DNA of 64,000 bases from Polynucleobacter sp. UK-Kesae-W10 (GCF_018881575.1 NZ_JACVQB010000001.1:482986-546985), one strand, 5' to 3'. Shown: positions 9,483 through 18,432, counted from the stretch's first letter. Notes: generated from the letters alone by a model not told the origin. Made by a program: numbers and translations.

Positions 9483-10953
9483 ATAAACCTACGCAGACAT
9501 ATTTCATCTCTAGGTATTCATCCATACCGTAGACGCTACCTTCACGGCCAAGGCCGGATTGTTTAATACCGCCAAATGGCGCCACTTCATTGGTGATCAG
9601 ACCGGTATTGACCCCGACCATGCCATAGTCCAAAGCTTCTGCTACTTTCCAGATGCGGCCAATATCGCGGCTATAAAAGTAAGACGCTAAGCCAAATGGG
9701 CTGTTATTGGCCATCTGCACGACTTCCTCATCACTATCAAACGGAATCACTGGTGCAACGGGGCCAAAAGTTTCCTCTTGGGTAATGAGCATTTGGCTAG
9801 TGACATTTGCTAGGATGGTTGGCTCATAAAAGTTTTTTCCTGCAATTGTTGGCTTGCCACCAGCGACCAATGTGGCACCTTTACTGAGAGCGTCAGCCAC
9901 ATGTTTTTCTGCTTTTATAAGAGCGGCAGTTTCGATCAGGGGGCCTTGAGTAACCCCAGCCTCCATACCATTGCCGACTTTAATTTTAGTGATGGCCTTG
10001 GCAAACTTTTCTACAAATACATCATGCACTTTTTTGTGGACATAAAAACGGTTAGCGCAAACACAGGTCTGACCTGAGTTTCTAAATTTGGACGCTAGTG
10101 CACCGCTCACGGCTGCATCAATATCGGCATCCTCAAACACAATAAAAGGTGCATGGCCGCCAAGCTCAAGTGCCAGTTTTTTCACAGTTGGGGCGCATTG
10201 CGCCATTAGGATGCGCCCAACCTCAGTAGATCCAGTGAAGGAGAGATGACGTACTACGGGTGAAGCGCACAAAGTTTTACCAATCGCGATCGATTGTTCG
10301 GAGTCAGCCGTTAAGACATTGATCACTCCAGCGGGAATGCCAGCGCGAATAGCCAATTCCGCTAACGCTAAAGCGGAAAGTGGCGTGAGTTCAGCAGGTT
10401 TAATCACGATGGTGCAACCTGCAGCTAGTGCAGGGGCAATCTTGCGAGTAATCATCGCGATTGGAAAGTTCCAAGGGGTAATCGCTACGCAAACACCGAT
10501 GGGCTGCTTGAGCACCATCATGCGTTTATCTCCCCAGGTGGTGGCTGGAATGGCACCAGCTACCCGTTTAGCTTCTTCTGCAAACCATTCAACAAAGGAG
10601 GCTCCATAAATCACTTCCCCGGTAGCTTCAGCAAGGGGCTTGCCTTGCTCTAGTGTCATTAAGGTAGCAAGGTCAGTAGTGTTCTCGGTAATGAGGTCAA
10701 ACCATTGGCGCAGAATGTGCGCACGCTCTTTGCCGGTTTTATTGCGCCATGCTGGCAGGGCGGCTTCAGCGACTGCAATCGCTAGCTCTGCTTCGGCGCT
10801 TCCAAGATTGCTAACCGTCGCAATGAGTTCATCCGTGGCAGGATTGTTTACGGAAAACTGCTTATCTGAGGCAATCCATTTTCCATTGATGAGGGCCTGC
10901 TCTTGGAAGAGCTTGCTATCTTTTAAGAGACCGCGAATATCGATTTTTTGCAT
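9481..10953 (-). CDS. gabD: NAD(P)+-dependent succinate-semialdehyde dehydrogenase
   Basis: Oxidises succinate semialdehyde to succinate, the last step of GABA catabolism. Aldehyde dehydrogenase superfamily features: PWNFPIAMITRKIAPALAAG, FTGSTEVGRIL (coenzyme loop), LELGGHAPFIVF with the catalytic Glu, and FRNSGQTCVCANRFYV with the catalytic Cys. Strings such as ITPWNFP and GGIKQSGLGREGS are typical of the GabD class. The frame opens at a TTG at 10968, but the ATG at 10953 (MQKIDIRGLLKD) gives the more usual N-terminus and 490 residues. No gab transaminase gene is adjacent, so other short semialdehydes remain possible substrates. Confidence 0.88.
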   Translation of the reverse strand: MQKIDIRGLLKDSKLFQEQALINGKWIASDKQFSVNNPATDELIATVSNLGSAEAELAIAVAEAALPAWRNKTGKERAHILRQWFDLITENTTDLATLMTLEQGKPLAEATGEVIYGASFVEWFAEEAKRVAGAIPATTWGDKRMMVLKQPIGVCVAITPWNFPIAMITRKIAPALAAGCTIVIKPAELTPLSALALAELAIRAGIPAGVINVLTADSEQSIAIGKTLCASPVVRHLSFTGSTEVGRILMAQCAPTVKKLALELGGHAPFIVFEDADIDAAVSGALASKFRNSGQTCVCANRFYVHKKVHDVFVEKFAKAITKIKVGNGMEAGVTQGPLIETAALIKAEKHVADALSKGATLVAGGKPTIAGKNFYEPTILANVTSQMLITQEETFGPVAPVIPFDSDEEVVQMANNSPFGLASYFYSRDIGRIWKVAEALDYGMVGVNTGLITNEVAPFGGIKQSGLGREGSVYGMDEYLEMKYVCVGL

Positions 10954-11041
10954 AAGAAACGTTACCAATCAGAAAAATGGAATTCAATAGGAATTCAGGG
11001 ATAGCGCAATGACTATCAAAATGATTTTATCCCCGGAAAGC

Positions 11042-11075
11042 AAAAAGCCCCAGAGCGTTGTAACTTTGGGGCTTT
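11042..11075 (-). terminator. Rho-independent terminator of ribB-ribH-nusB
   Basis: AAAGCCCC (11044-11051) pairs with GGGGCTTT (11068-11075). Read on the minus strand the stem is followed directly by a T run (the A tract at 11042-11046). It lies about 37 bases beyond the nusB stop. Confidence 0.85.
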
Positions 11076-11111
11076 CAAGCAAAAGGGAAGGTAAAGGCTA
11101 AGGCCTAGGGA

Positions 11112-11627
11112 TTAGTTTGCCTGAGTCTCTGTAGTTCTGAGTTTTTGCGCCAACAGGTCTAGAACGCCGTTCACGTATTTATGGCCATCGGTACCACCAA
11201 AGGTTTTAGCAAGTTCTACAGCCTCGTTAATGGCAACCTTGTAAGGTACGGACGGGTCTGCAGCCAATTCATAGGTGCCGATTAATAAAGCAGCGTGCTC
11301 AACGGGTGACAACTCATTAATGGGGCGATCTAAGGCTGGGGTAATCAGCGCCTCTAGTTCATCAGTGCGCTCTAGAACACCTGCAAAGATTCCCTGAAAT
11401 AAATCCAACTGGCAGCGCTTAAATGCCGGATCCTCGGCCAATTGTTTTGCAATGGCAGCAGCATTCGGTAAGCTGCCAGCACGACGCACTACCAGGCTTT
11501 GATACACGCCTTGTAACGCGTACTCACGGGCGCGACGTCGCGGTGTGAGTGAACGTTTTGGCGCAGCCGCTTTTGCTTCGCCTTCTTTGGCTGTACCGGT
11601 GTTGTTTGGAGGGCTAGATTTAGACAT
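11112..11627 (-). CDS. nusB: Transcription antitermination protein NusB
   Basis: Binds boxA RNA with NusE (S10) to promote rRNA antitermination. The 171-residue protein has a low-complexity N-terminal tail of about 25 residues, then RRRAREYALQGVYQSLV, the start of the NusB helical fold, and ends with VAINEAVELAKTFGGTDGHKYVNGVLDLLAQKL, the highly conserved C-terminal signature. It is the last gene of the ribB-ribH-nusB operon, 12 bases after ribH. This order is conserved in many proteobacteria. A terminator follows. Confidence 0.95.
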   Translation of the reverse strand: MSKSSPPNNTGTAKEGEAKAAAPKRSLTPRRRAREYALQGVYQSLVVRRAGSLPNAAAIAKQLAEDPAFKRCQLDLFQGIFAGVLERTDELEALITPALDRPINELSPVEHAALLIGTYELAADPSVPYKVAINEAVELAKTFGGTDGHKYVNGVLDLLAQKLRTTETQAN

Positions 11628-11639
11628 GGTGTGAATTCT

Positions 11640-12152
11640 TTATTCTTTGCTAGCGTTGTATTCGATATCAATATCAGGTGTCAGGGCTAAAGCCAGATTA
11701 GCCATTTCGACCACGGCTTTGGCGCAGTCAGCACCTTTAACCTCTACGCGAACTTGGGCTTGCTCGTCAGTGTCGCAAGTCAGAACGCCGTTGGCGATCG
11801 GTAATCCAGAATCAATGGAGATGCGGGTAATGCCAGCAGCAGATTCGTTGGAAACCAATTCAAAGTGATAGGTTTCACCGCGGATCACGGCGCCCAAAGC
11901 GACGAGGCCGTCAAACTCGCCAGTCTCAGCAAGCTTTTGCAATGCAAATGGAATTTCGAGTGCGCCTGGTACGGTCACCAATTTAATATCTGCTTGAGAA
12001 ACACCCAAAGCCAATAATTCAGTGATGCAGGCATTAGTCAGTGCAACACAGTGATCTTCATTAAAGCGTGCTTGCACAATACCGATGCGTAAATCTTGGC
12101 CATTAAGGTCTGCTTCTAATACGCCTACGAAGTCATTATTGGAGTTGCTCAT
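11640..12152 (-). CDS. ribH: 6,7-dimethyl-8-ribityllumazine synthase
   Basis: Condenses 5-amino-6-ribitylaminouracil with 3,4-dihydroxy-2-butanone 4-phosphate to form the riboflavin precursor lumazine. The 170-residue protein carries [30 protein letters not shown] and [18 protein letters not shown] with the catalytic His, which are the three standard substrate-binding segments. It lies between ribB (24-base gap) and nusB, so substrate supply and use are encoded together. Confidence 0.95.
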   Translation of the reverse strand: MSNSNNDFVGVLEADLNGQDLRIGIVQARFNEDHCVALTNACITELLALGVSQADIKLVTVPGALEIPFALQKLAETGEFDGLVALGAVIRGETYHFELVSNESAAGITRISIDSGLPIANGVLTCDTDEQAQVRVEVKGADCAKAVVEMANLALALTPDIDIEYNASKE

Positions 12153-12176
12153 GATGTTTTCAAATGAAGGAGGTAA

Positions 12177-13310
12177 TTAGGTTGCTTGATAAGGAGTGTA
12201 GCCAGTTACTTCTAACTTGTAGCCAGACAAACTTGGTACAGGGCTAGGATTGGCTAATAGGCGCATCTTACCTACGCCGATATCTTTCAGGATCTGCGCG
12301 CCAATGCCGTAGCTTCTAAAGTCAGTTTTGCGAGCTAAAGGCTTTTTAGCCTCTTCCTGAGATTGATTAAGTTTTTGAAATTGCGCTAACCAGTCAGCAT
12401 CATTGGGGGCTGCAATACCAGCTGCATTGAGCAAGACGGCAACACCGGCTGGAGCTGCTGCAATTTTCTGCAAGGCTTGTGCGAGTGGCCAGGAATGCGT
12501 GCTGACATTAGAGTCTAAGAAATCGAGCACTGTGACAGGCTCATGTACACGTACCAAGGTTTCTTGTGCCTCAGAGGGCTTACCGTGAATAAGCGCAATG
12601 TGAATACAGGAGCTTGGTGTATCACGATAAATAATGCCTTCGAACTTGCCCCAGGGCGTAACAAATTCACGTGTACCTTCGCGCACCACAATACTTTCGT
12701 GTTGGCTGCGATATTGAATAAGGTCAGCAATGCTGCCAATTTTGAGTTGATGGGTTTTGGCAAACTCGAGCAAGTCTGGCAAGCGCGCCATGCTGCCATC
12801 GTCTTTCATGATTTCACAAATCACGGCGGTGGGAGAGCAACCTGCCATCGCGGCAAGATCGCAGCCTGCTTCGGTATGGCCTGAGCGAATGAGGACGCCA
12901 CCGGGTTGTGCCATTAACGGGAAGATGTGACCTGGTTGGACTAGATCGCTGGGTTTAGCGTTTGGTGCAACAGCAGTTTGAATCGTCAGCGCGCGATCGG
13001 CCGCTGAAATACCGGTCGTCACTCCAGTTGCAGCTTCAATCGACACCGTAAAGTTGGTTCCCATGGAGGTACCGTTATCTCGCACCATGAGTGGCAGGTT
13101 GAGTTGCTGGCAACGTTCACGGGTAAGCGTCAGGCAAATGAGACCCCGACCATGCTTGGCCATAAAGTTCACTGCCTCAGCAGTAACGTGGTCAGCTGCG
13201 AGAACGAGATCACCCTCGTTTTCACGATCTTCTTCGTCGACAAGAATCACCATCTTGCCGGCGCGCATGTCAGCAATGATTTCTTCGGTAGAGGCAAGCG
13301 TATTTGGCAT
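12177..13310 (-). CDS. ribB: 3,4-dihydroxy-2-butanone 4-phosphate synthase with degenerate GTP cyclohydrolase II-like domain
   Basis: The N-terminal domain (about residues 1-205) converts ribulose 5-phosphate to dihydroxybutanone phosphate. It has VDEEDRENEGDLVLAA, the GTSMGTNFTVSIEAATGV segment and RSGHTEAGCDLA, all catalytic or Mg-binding motifs of RibB. The C-terminal 170 residues align in position with GTP cyclohydrolase II (LVRVHEPVTVLDFLD, then RSYGIGAQILKDIGV), but the three zinc-binding Cys of RibA (the SEC and RCDCG motifs) are absent. That half is therefore predicted to be inactive for cyclohydrolase activity. A true ribA should exist elsewhere. It is the first gene of ribB-ribH-nusB. 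Confidence 0.9.
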   Translation of the reverse strand: MPNTLASTEEIIADMRAGKMVILVDEEDRENEGDLVLAADHVTAEAVNFMAKHGRGLICLTLTRERCQQLNLPLMVRDNGTSMGTNFTVSIEAATGVTTGISAADRALTIQTAVAPNAKPSDLVQPGHIFPLMAQPGGVLIRSGHTEAGCDLAAMAGCSPTAVICEIMKDDGSMARLPDLLEFAKTHQLKIGSIADLIQYRSQHESIVVREGTREFVTPWGKFEGIIYRDTPSSCIHIALIHGKPSEAQETLVRVHEPVTVLDFLDSNVSTHSWPLAQALQKIAAAPAGVAVLLNAAGIAAPNDADWLAQFQKLNQSQEEAKKPLARKTDFRSYGIGAQILKDIGVGKMRLLANPSPVPSLSGYKLEVTGYTPYQAT

Positions 13311-13433
13311 AGCCCTCTATTTTAAGCTGAGGAGGCCAATATCGTGCCTTGCCTTCAGCAATATTCCGCCTTTCTGACAGCAAGAGCCTTGGCGCTGTGT
13401 TTTCAGTCTCGCAAGAGGCCCGGAAAATGCTGT

Positions 13434-13760
13434 ATGCGACCCTTAAACCCCAATGGATTCATTTTGCTAGAGGTATTGGTGGCCATGAGCCTCATTTTGG
13501 GCGCCTGGATGGCTTCGCTCGCTAGTTATCAGGGCATCGCTCTGCGCCACGGTCAGCAAGCGAGTAAACGACAGATCTTGCGCTTGCAATGGGATCGGCA
13601 TGAATTACAAGAACAAGCTCGATCCCAGGGTTCACTAAGGCAGGTTCCCAATCAATCCCATGTTGTCAATAAAGGTAAGAAGAATGAGTCTGCTCGAATG
13701 CCTGGTCGGAATCGCCCTGTGCGTGCTATTGCTCAATCCGCTATTGCACACCAGCGCTAA
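13434..13760 (+). CDS. Minor pilin, PilV-like
   Basis: A 108-residue protein with a type IV prepilin signal: leader MRPLNPNG, then FILLEVLVAMSLILGAWM, with Glu at position +5 of the mature protein. The motif and the following hydrophobic helix are those of PilV/GspI-type minor pilins, which prime pilus assembly at the inner membrane. The frame is open from 13344, but the ATG at 13434 places the leader correctly. The last 25 residues are very basic and overlap the next gene by 77 bases in another frame. The protein is short for PilV, so the C-terminus may be eroded. Confidence 0.7.
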   Translation: MRPLNPNGFILLEVLVAMSLILGAWMASLASYQGIALRHGQQASKRQILRLQWDRHELQEQARSQGSLRQVPNQSHVVNKGKKNESARMPGRNRPVRAIAQSAIAHQR

Positions 13761-14322
13761 TTTGGTGAAACAACAAATTGCGTATGAAAAAACCCAATTG
13801 CTAGAGTCAGAGGCAGAGCGTGCTTTGGAATTAATGGCGCGCGCGATTCGCATGGCAGGATATCGCAAAGTACAGAACATGCAAGCGCATTTACAGCAAA
13901 CTGCTCATCAAAATAAACGGCCACTAGAGATTCATCAAAAATCGGGCTACCGCGGATCAGATGGTTTGACAGTGCGCTATGCTTTATCAGGTGAAACCGA
14001 TTTTGATTGTCTTGGAAATCACTTAACGAGCGAGCGTACAAATCATCACTTAGCACTACAAGGTTTTTCAGTAGATAGACAGGCAAGTGCGCCTAAGGGT
14101 GCGAGAGTCAATGGAGGTTCTCTCATCTGCCATTCGCTTGATCGCCAAGGGCGCATCCAGAAAACTTCCTTGATGAATGGCGTCAATGGCTTGTGGATTG
14201 AAGAGTTGAAGGCGCCGTTGAGCCAGAGCCAACGAGCCTTCCAGCTGCGCCTCGAGATGACCGATGGGGCTTACATTCAAAAGGAGTTCTCGCGTACTGT
14301 GAGCACGAGGAATCTTTTGTGA
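13684..14322 (+). CDS. Minor pilin, PilW-like, without a standard leader
   Basis: A 212-residue protein that reads MSLLECLVGIALCVLLLNPLL and then SEAERALELMARAIRMAGYRK, the latter typical of PilW proteins. The ATG at 13684 has AAAGG 8 bases upstream (13671-13675), which supports this start. Then no leader peptide and no Gly precede the helix. Starting at the upstream TTG (13660) adds only MLSIKVRR, with Arg where prepilin peptidase expects Gly. It overlaps the PilV-like gene upstream, and its stop overlaps the GTG of the PilX-like gene. The role as a minor pilin is inferred from family resemblance and neighbours. Confidence 0.65.
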   Translation: MSLLECLVGIALCVLLLNPLLHTSANLVKQQIAYEKTQLLESEAERALELMARAIRMAGYRKVQNMQAHLQQTAHQNKRPLEIHQKSGYRGSDGLTVRYALSGETDFDCLGNHLTSERTNHHLALQGFSVDRQASAPKGARVNGGSLICHSLDRQGRIQKTSLMNGVNGLWIEELKAPLSQSQRAFQLRLEMTDGAYIQKEFSRTVSTRNLL

Positions 14323-14648
14323 TTTTGGCTTGGGTAATTTCTTTATTGTTGTTGTGCACTTCTTTAGTAATGTATTTAGAGCGCTTAACCGTGCTAGGCA
14401 TCATTGAGGCCAACACAATTGAACTCGCGCAAAATCGTTTTATAGAAGCAGAGCATTCTGTCTTGGAGTGTGAACATCATCTGACAAATTTAAGTGCGCT
14501 TGAATCACCCAATTGCAACATTCAATCTGTTGGTAAAAATTACTGGCGCATTACCAGTAAAACGAAGCCTGCTATTGAGGTGCATGTATCGGTTGATGAA
14601 AAGACAGGTTTGATAAAACGAATCAATTGGCGACAAGCATTTGAATAA
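14319..14648 (+). CDS. PilX-like small membrane protein of the minor pilin operon
   Basis: A 109-residue protein starting at a GTG that overlaps the PilW-like stop (GTGA). A single N-terminal hydrophobic helix (about residues 2-27) is followed by a small soluble domain with two Cys (ECEHHL and PNCNIQ) that could form a disulfide. The position between pilW-like and fimT-like genes and the overall design fit PilX. There is no prepilin cleavage site at the N-terminus, as in the neighbouring PilW-like protein. Sequence similarity that I can recognise is weak, so the assignment rests mainly on context. Confidence 0.55.
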   Translation: MILAWVISLLLLCTSLVMYLERLTVLGIIEANTIELAQNRFIEAEHSVLECEHHLTNLSALESPNCNIQSVGKNYWRITSKTKPAIEVHVSVDEKTGLIKRINWRQAFE

Positions 14649-15171
14649 ATGTCACGATTCACAAATCGGGGCAAGTTTGTTAGAACTCATGGCAGTATTG
14701 TTGATGATTGCCATTCTGGCGACGATCACCATGCCGCTATTGCAAGAGCAAATCGCCATTCGAGAAATCGATACCCTGGCAAGACGCTTTATTGCCCACG
14801 CCCATTTTGCTCGGCAGCAAGCACTGCATTTAGGGGGGTCAGTACGAATGATCCCTAATCAGGATCACAGTTGGGATGATGGCTGGATAGTTGTCAGTGG
14901 TCAGCAAAATAAGCCTTGGATTTCTCAGGGCAAGATAGAGCCCCTATTCTTTCGGGGTGGCGGTAGGCAATTAATTGATCCACATACCAAAAAGTTAGGC
15001 CTGGGCTTTAACGCTGCCGGCGCAGCCAAGAGTGCTCAGGGCGGGTTTATTGCTAACCGGATGATCTTGGGTCACAGCAGGGTTCTTGGTCTTGAACGCC
15101 AGTTAATTTTGGGTAGCGGTGGTCGATGGCGGATCTGCGACCCTGCTAGAGATGCCAAGCGTTGCCATTGA
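14641..15171 (+). CDS. Type IV prepilin-like protein, FimT/GspH type
   Basis: A 176-residue pseudopilin with leader MNKCHDSQIG followed by ASLLELMAVLLMIAILATIT, a good prepilin cleavage site with Glu+5. The C-terminal half has ARRFIAHAHFARQQALHLGGSVRM and GRWRICDP, typical of the GspH/FimT domain, where a large hydrophilic lobe follows the helix. It starts at a TTG overlapping the end of the PilX-like gene by 8 bases and ends 16 bases before ribD. It is likely a minor pilin for type IV pili, which often help DNA uptake. No pilus motor or major pilin gene is in the window. Confidence 0.75.
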   Translation: MNKCHDSQIGASLLELMAVLLMIAILATITMPLLQEQIAIREIDTLARRFIAHAHFARQQALHLGGSVRMIPNQDHSWDDGWIVVSGQQNKPWISQGKIEPLFFRGGGRQLIDPHTKKLGLGFNAAGAAKSAQGGFIANRMILGHSRVLGLERQLILGSGGRWRICDPARDAKRCH

Positions 15172-15187
15172 ATGGTTTAATAGACCC

Positions 15188-16303
15188 ATGTACACCGCGG
15201 TTGATCACCACTGGATGGGCGAGGCACTAGCCGAAGCTCAAAAAGCACTCTATTTAGCCAACCCAAATCCCCGGGTGGGATGTGTCATTGTTAAAGATGG
15301 GAAATTGATTGGGCGCGGCCATACTCAGCAAGTGGGTGGACCTCATGCAGAGATTCAGGCATTGGCGGATGCTAAGGCCACCGGTCAAGATTGCGCAGGC
15401 GCCACAATCTATGTCACCCTAGAGCCTTGTAGCCATACTGGCAGAACGCCGCCATGCGTAGATGCTCTGATTGCGGCCAAACCCGCCAAAGTCATCGCGG
15501 CGATGTCAGATCCCAATCCATTGGTTGCTGGCAAAGGCCTAGAAAAATTAAGGGCAGCTGGTATTGAAGTCTTGTGTGGACTTATGTCTTCTGAAGCTCA
15601 TGCTATCAATCGGGGTTTTATCTCGAGAATGACGCGGGGCTTACCTTGGGTGCGCCTCAAGATCGCAGCCAGTCTGGATGGCAAGACAGCATTGCCCAAT
15701 GGGCAAAGTCAATGGATTACAGGCCCTTTAGCTCGGGCTGATGGCCACCATTGGCGTGCTCAAGCCTGTGCCATTGTGACGGGCGTTGGCACTGTTAAAG
15801 AAGATGACCCTACACTCAATGTGCGTGAGGTACAAACTCAGCGCCAACCTTGGCGCATTATTGTGGACTCTAAATTAGAGACGCCTAGCAATGCCAAAAT
15901 CTTGAATGATGTTGATCAATCTGGGGTCATCATTGTTTGTGCTCATCTCAATGATCCAGTTCAGCAGGAAAAAGCCAAGGCCTTTGAAGCCCGCGGCATA
16001 GAAGTGCTCGCCCTAGCTAACCCGTCCGGAAAAGTAGACTTACCTAAACTGTTTTCTTATTTGGCAACCGAGCGTGAGATGAATGAAATCCATGTCGAGT
16101 CTGGCTTTAAGCTCAATGGTTCAATGCTGAGAGAAGGCTGCGTGGATGAGCTCTTGCTCTACTACGCCCCCTTCTTAATGGGGAATGGCATTGGGATGGC
16201 CAATGTGTCTGATCTAGCCTCCTTGCAGGCTCGGCAAGATTGGCAAATCATTGATCAGGGTTTGATTGGTGGCGATTTACGCTTACGGCTCATCAAGCAC
16301 TAA
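15188..16303 (+). CDS. ribD: Bifunctional diaminohydroxyphosphoribosylaminopyrimidine deaminase / 5-amino-6-(5-phosphoribosylamino)uracil reductase
   Basis: Carries out two consecutive steps of riboflavin synthesis. The N-terminal deaminase domain (about residues 1-145) has the zinc motif HAEIQALADA and TLEPCSHTGRTPPC. The C-terminal reductase domain starts near RLKIAASLDGKTALPNG and includes ITGVGTVKEDDPTLNVR-like substrate-binding elements. The frame is open from 15119 inside the previous gene, but the ATG at 15188 gives 371 residues and the usual N-terminus (HHWMGEALAEAQKAL). It precedes ribE by nine bases. Confidence 0.95.
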   Translation: MYTAVDHHWMGEALAEAQKALYLANPNPRVGCVIVKDGKLIGRGHTQQVGGPHAEIQALADAKATGQDCAGATIYVTLEPCSHTGRTPPCVDALIAAKPAKVIAAMSDPNPLVAGKGLEKLRAAGIEVLCGLMSSEAHAINRGFISRMTRGLPWVRLKIAASLDGKTALPNGQSQWITGPLARADGHHWRAQACAIVTGVGTVKEDDPTLNVREVQTQRQPWRIIVDSKLETPSNAKILNDVDQSGVIIVCAHLNDPVQQEKAKAFEARGIEVLALANPSGKVDLPKLFSYLATEREMNEIHVESGFKLNGSMLREGCVDELLLYYAPFLMGNGIGMANVSDLASLQARQDWQIIDQGLIGGDLRLRLIKH

Positions 16304-16312
16304 AATCACACG

Positions 16313-16936
16313 ATGTTTACAGGAATCATTACTGCCGTAGGTCAGATTAAAAGCGTTCAAGCGAAGGGCGATGGTCTGCATTTAATTGTTGAGGTGCCCG
16401 CAGGCTATCTCGATGATGTGGCCTTGGGCGATAGCATTGCTATCCAGGGAGCTTGCATGACGGCCACCCAGTTGGATGGCAATACCTTTGCCTTGGATAT
16501 TTCGCGCGAGTCTCTAAATAAGACGGTAGGTCTTGATCAAGTGGGCCCAGTGAATTTAGAAAAGGCCTTGCGACTCAATGATCGACTTGGCGGTCATTTG
16601 GTTAGTGGTCACGTGGATGGTGTTGGCAAGGTTGCGCACTTTGCACAAATTGCGCAAGATGCTTATGGCTCTTGGTTGCTCAGAATCGAGGCGCCCAAAT
16701 CCTTGGCTCCATTTTTGGCCTACAAGGGTTCGATTGTGGTCAATGGCGTATCACTGACCGTCAATAACACTGAAGACACTGCTCATGCATGTGTTGTCGA
16801 TATCAATTTGATTCCGCATACGCTGCAAAGTACTACCCTTGGCAGTCTGAAGCAGGGTAATCCTGTGAATTTAGAGATTGATTTAATTGCGCGTTATGTT
16901 GCGCGGATGCTCGAGACCCAAGCAAAAACTCACTAA
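16313..16936 (+). CDS. ribE: Riboflavin synthase, alpha subunit
   Basis: Dismutates two lumazine molecules to riboflavin. The 207-residue protein is two lumazine-binding repeats: the first starts MFTGIITAVGQIKSV with GDSIAIQGACMTAT, the second includes SGHVDGVGKV and GVSLTVN. The C-terminal PHTLQSTTLG and IARYVARML complete the family pattern. It is 9 bases after ribD and converges on queC, with only 11 bases between the stop codons and no clear terminator. Confidence 0.95.
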   Translation: MFTGIITAVGQIKSVQAKGDGLHLIVEVPAGYLDDVALGDSIAIQGACMTATQLDGNTFALDISRESLNKTVGLDQVGPVNLEKALRLNDRLGGHLVSGHVDGVGKVAHFAQIAQDAYGSWLLRIEAPKSLAPFLAYKGSIVVNGVSLTVNNTEDTAHACVVDINLIPHTLQSTTLGSLKQGNPVNLEIDLIARYVARMLETQAKTH

Positions 16937-16947
16937 ATCAGATTGAT

Positions 16948-17697
16948 TCAGTTTGATGAAGATTTGCGATAGCGGGTTGGGTCGCTGATCTTAGCTTGTG
17001 CAAAGCCAGCTTTTCGGAGGCGACACGATTCACATTCACCACACGCTTCACCTAAATCATTGGCTTGATAGCAAGACACAGTTTGTGAGTAATCTACACC
17101 TAGCGTGCTACCCAGTTCAATAATTTGTGCTTTCGTGAGGTTGATGATGGGGGCATGCACTCGGAAGCGATTTTCATTATTGACTGCTTCAACCCCTGCT
17201 TTGGTTGCAAGGTTAGCCATGGTTTCAAAGGACTGCACATACTCTGGGCGGCAGTCAGGGTAGCCGGAATAGTCTACGGAGTTTGCGCCATAAAAAATAT
17301 CGAGACCACCCAGTGCTTCTGCCCAGCCTAGGGCGAGCGATAGCAAAATGGTGTTACGCGCAGGCACATAGGTCACCGGAATTTCTGCTTCTGTACCTGG
17401 CGCAGTCGGTACGGCAATAGAGGAATCCGTTAAAGCCGAGCCGCCAAAGCGCGTGAGATCGAGATTGACAACTTCGTGACGAATGACGCCAATTTGCTTA
17501 GCAATGTGTTTTGCTGCTGCCAATTCAGAAGAGTGGCGCTGACCATAACCGACAGAAAGTGCGTAGGGTGTGTAGCCTAAGTCTTTGGCCAGTGCGAGCA
17601 CTGTGGTGGAGTCCAGGCCGCCAGAAAAAAGAATGACAGCAGGCGCGCCTGGGGTACGCGGAGCGAGATTCTGAAATGCTGCAGACAAGAAAGACAT
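16948..17697 (-). CDS. queC: 7-cyano-7-deazaguanine synthase
   Basis: Converts 7-carboxy-7-deazaguanine to preQ0 with ATP and ammonia, on the path to queuosine in tRNA. The 249-residue protein has the PP-loop [16 protein letters not shown] and the C-terminal zinc Cys cluster [18 protein letters not shown]. It is the last gene of the leftward Tol-Pal operon, 3 bases after cpoB. This link of queC to tol-pal-cpoB is seen in other proteobacteria and is probably transcriptional convenience rather than shared function. Confidence 0.95.
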   Translation of the reverse strand: MSFLSAAFQNLAPRTPGAPAVILFSGGLDSTTVLALAKDLGYTPYALSVGYGQRHSSELAAAKHIAKQIGVIRHEVVNLDLTRFGGSALTDSSIAVPTAPGTEAEIPVTYVPARNTILLSLALGWAEALGGLDIFYGANSVDYSGYPDCRPEYVQSFETMANLATKAGVEAVNNENRFRVHAPIINLTKAQIIELGSTLGVDYSQTVSCYQANDLGEACGECESCRLRKAGFAQAKISDPTRYRKSSSN

Positions 17698-17700
17698 CGA

Positions 17701-18432
17701 TTACTTCGTCGCAGCGATCAGTTGCTGGGCATCTTTAGCAGCTTCAGTATCGGGATATTTAGCAATAATTTCACTGAAGGTTTTCTTGGCTGCTGCTTTG
17801 TTGCCGCTCTCTAGTTGAGAGTTACCCAAGGTCACCATTGCCGCGGCAACACGGGGATGATTCGGATACTTGCTAATTAGACTTTGGAGTTGCTTGATCG
17901 CGCCAGCGTAGTCCTTGTTAGCGTATTTACTGTTACCACCCCAATACAGCGCAAGCGGTAGGTATGGGCTCTTAGGATATTTTGCTGCGAAAGCAGAAAA
18001 TCCCTCATCGGCTTTTTTCAGATTACCCGCCTGAAATGCCTTCAAGGCATCGTCGTACGCTTTTTTCTCGCCCGGTTGAACGGTGCCACTAACGCCTTCA
18101 ATCGTCGTAGTGCGGGGCTCAAAATTTCCTAAGCGAGTATCTAAATCTTGGTAGTAGGTTTTCTGACTATTGGAAATGTCTTCACCTTGCTTTTCCAAGT
18201 TCTCAATTTTGCCGCGTAACTCGGCATTGTCAGATTTGAGCTTGTCGATCTCCCCTTGAAGCTCGAGCTGTGTGGTAGCCAAAGACTTGCGCAGATCCAA
18301 AATAGCCTTGCGGGCCTCATCATCTGAGAACAACGCCCAGGCGCTATTAGAGGCCCCTAGGCAAACTAGGAAAGTACTTAAACAAAACGCTCGTGAGAGC
18401 GTTTGTTTAACAGCGTGAGAAGAGATCTTCAT
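17701..18432 (-). CDS. cpoB: Cell division coordinator CpoB (YbgF)
   Basis: Periplasmic partner of TolA that coordinates peptidoglycan synthesis with outer-membrane constriction. The 243-residue protein has a signal peptide (about residues 1-33, ending NSAWA), an N-terminal coiled coil (LATTQLELQGEIDKLKSDNA and following heptads, residues about 45-85), a linker, and a C-terminal TPR domain with AYDDALKAFQAGNLKKADEG and repeats on the FxxxxxKYPxSP pattern. Its ATG directly abuts the pal stop codon. Confidence 0.93.
   Translation of the reverse strand: MKISSHAVKQTLSRAFCLSTFLVCLGASNSAWALFSDDEARKAILDLRKSLATTQLELQGEIDKLKSDNAELRGKIENLEKQGEDISNSQKTYYQDLDTRLGNFEPRTTTIEGVSGTVQPGEKKAYDDALKAFQAGNLKKADEGFSAFAAKYPKSPYLPLALYWGGNSKYANKDYAGAIKQLQSLISKYPNHPRVAAAMVTLGNSQLESGNKAAAKKTFSEIIAKYPDTEAAKDAQQLIAATK

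Noticed and set aside
13434..14322. Frameshift merging the PilV-like and PilW-like genes
   Set aside because: Each has its own start and helix, and PilW has a ribosome-binding site. A 77-base overlap is long but an error cannot be shown without relatives.
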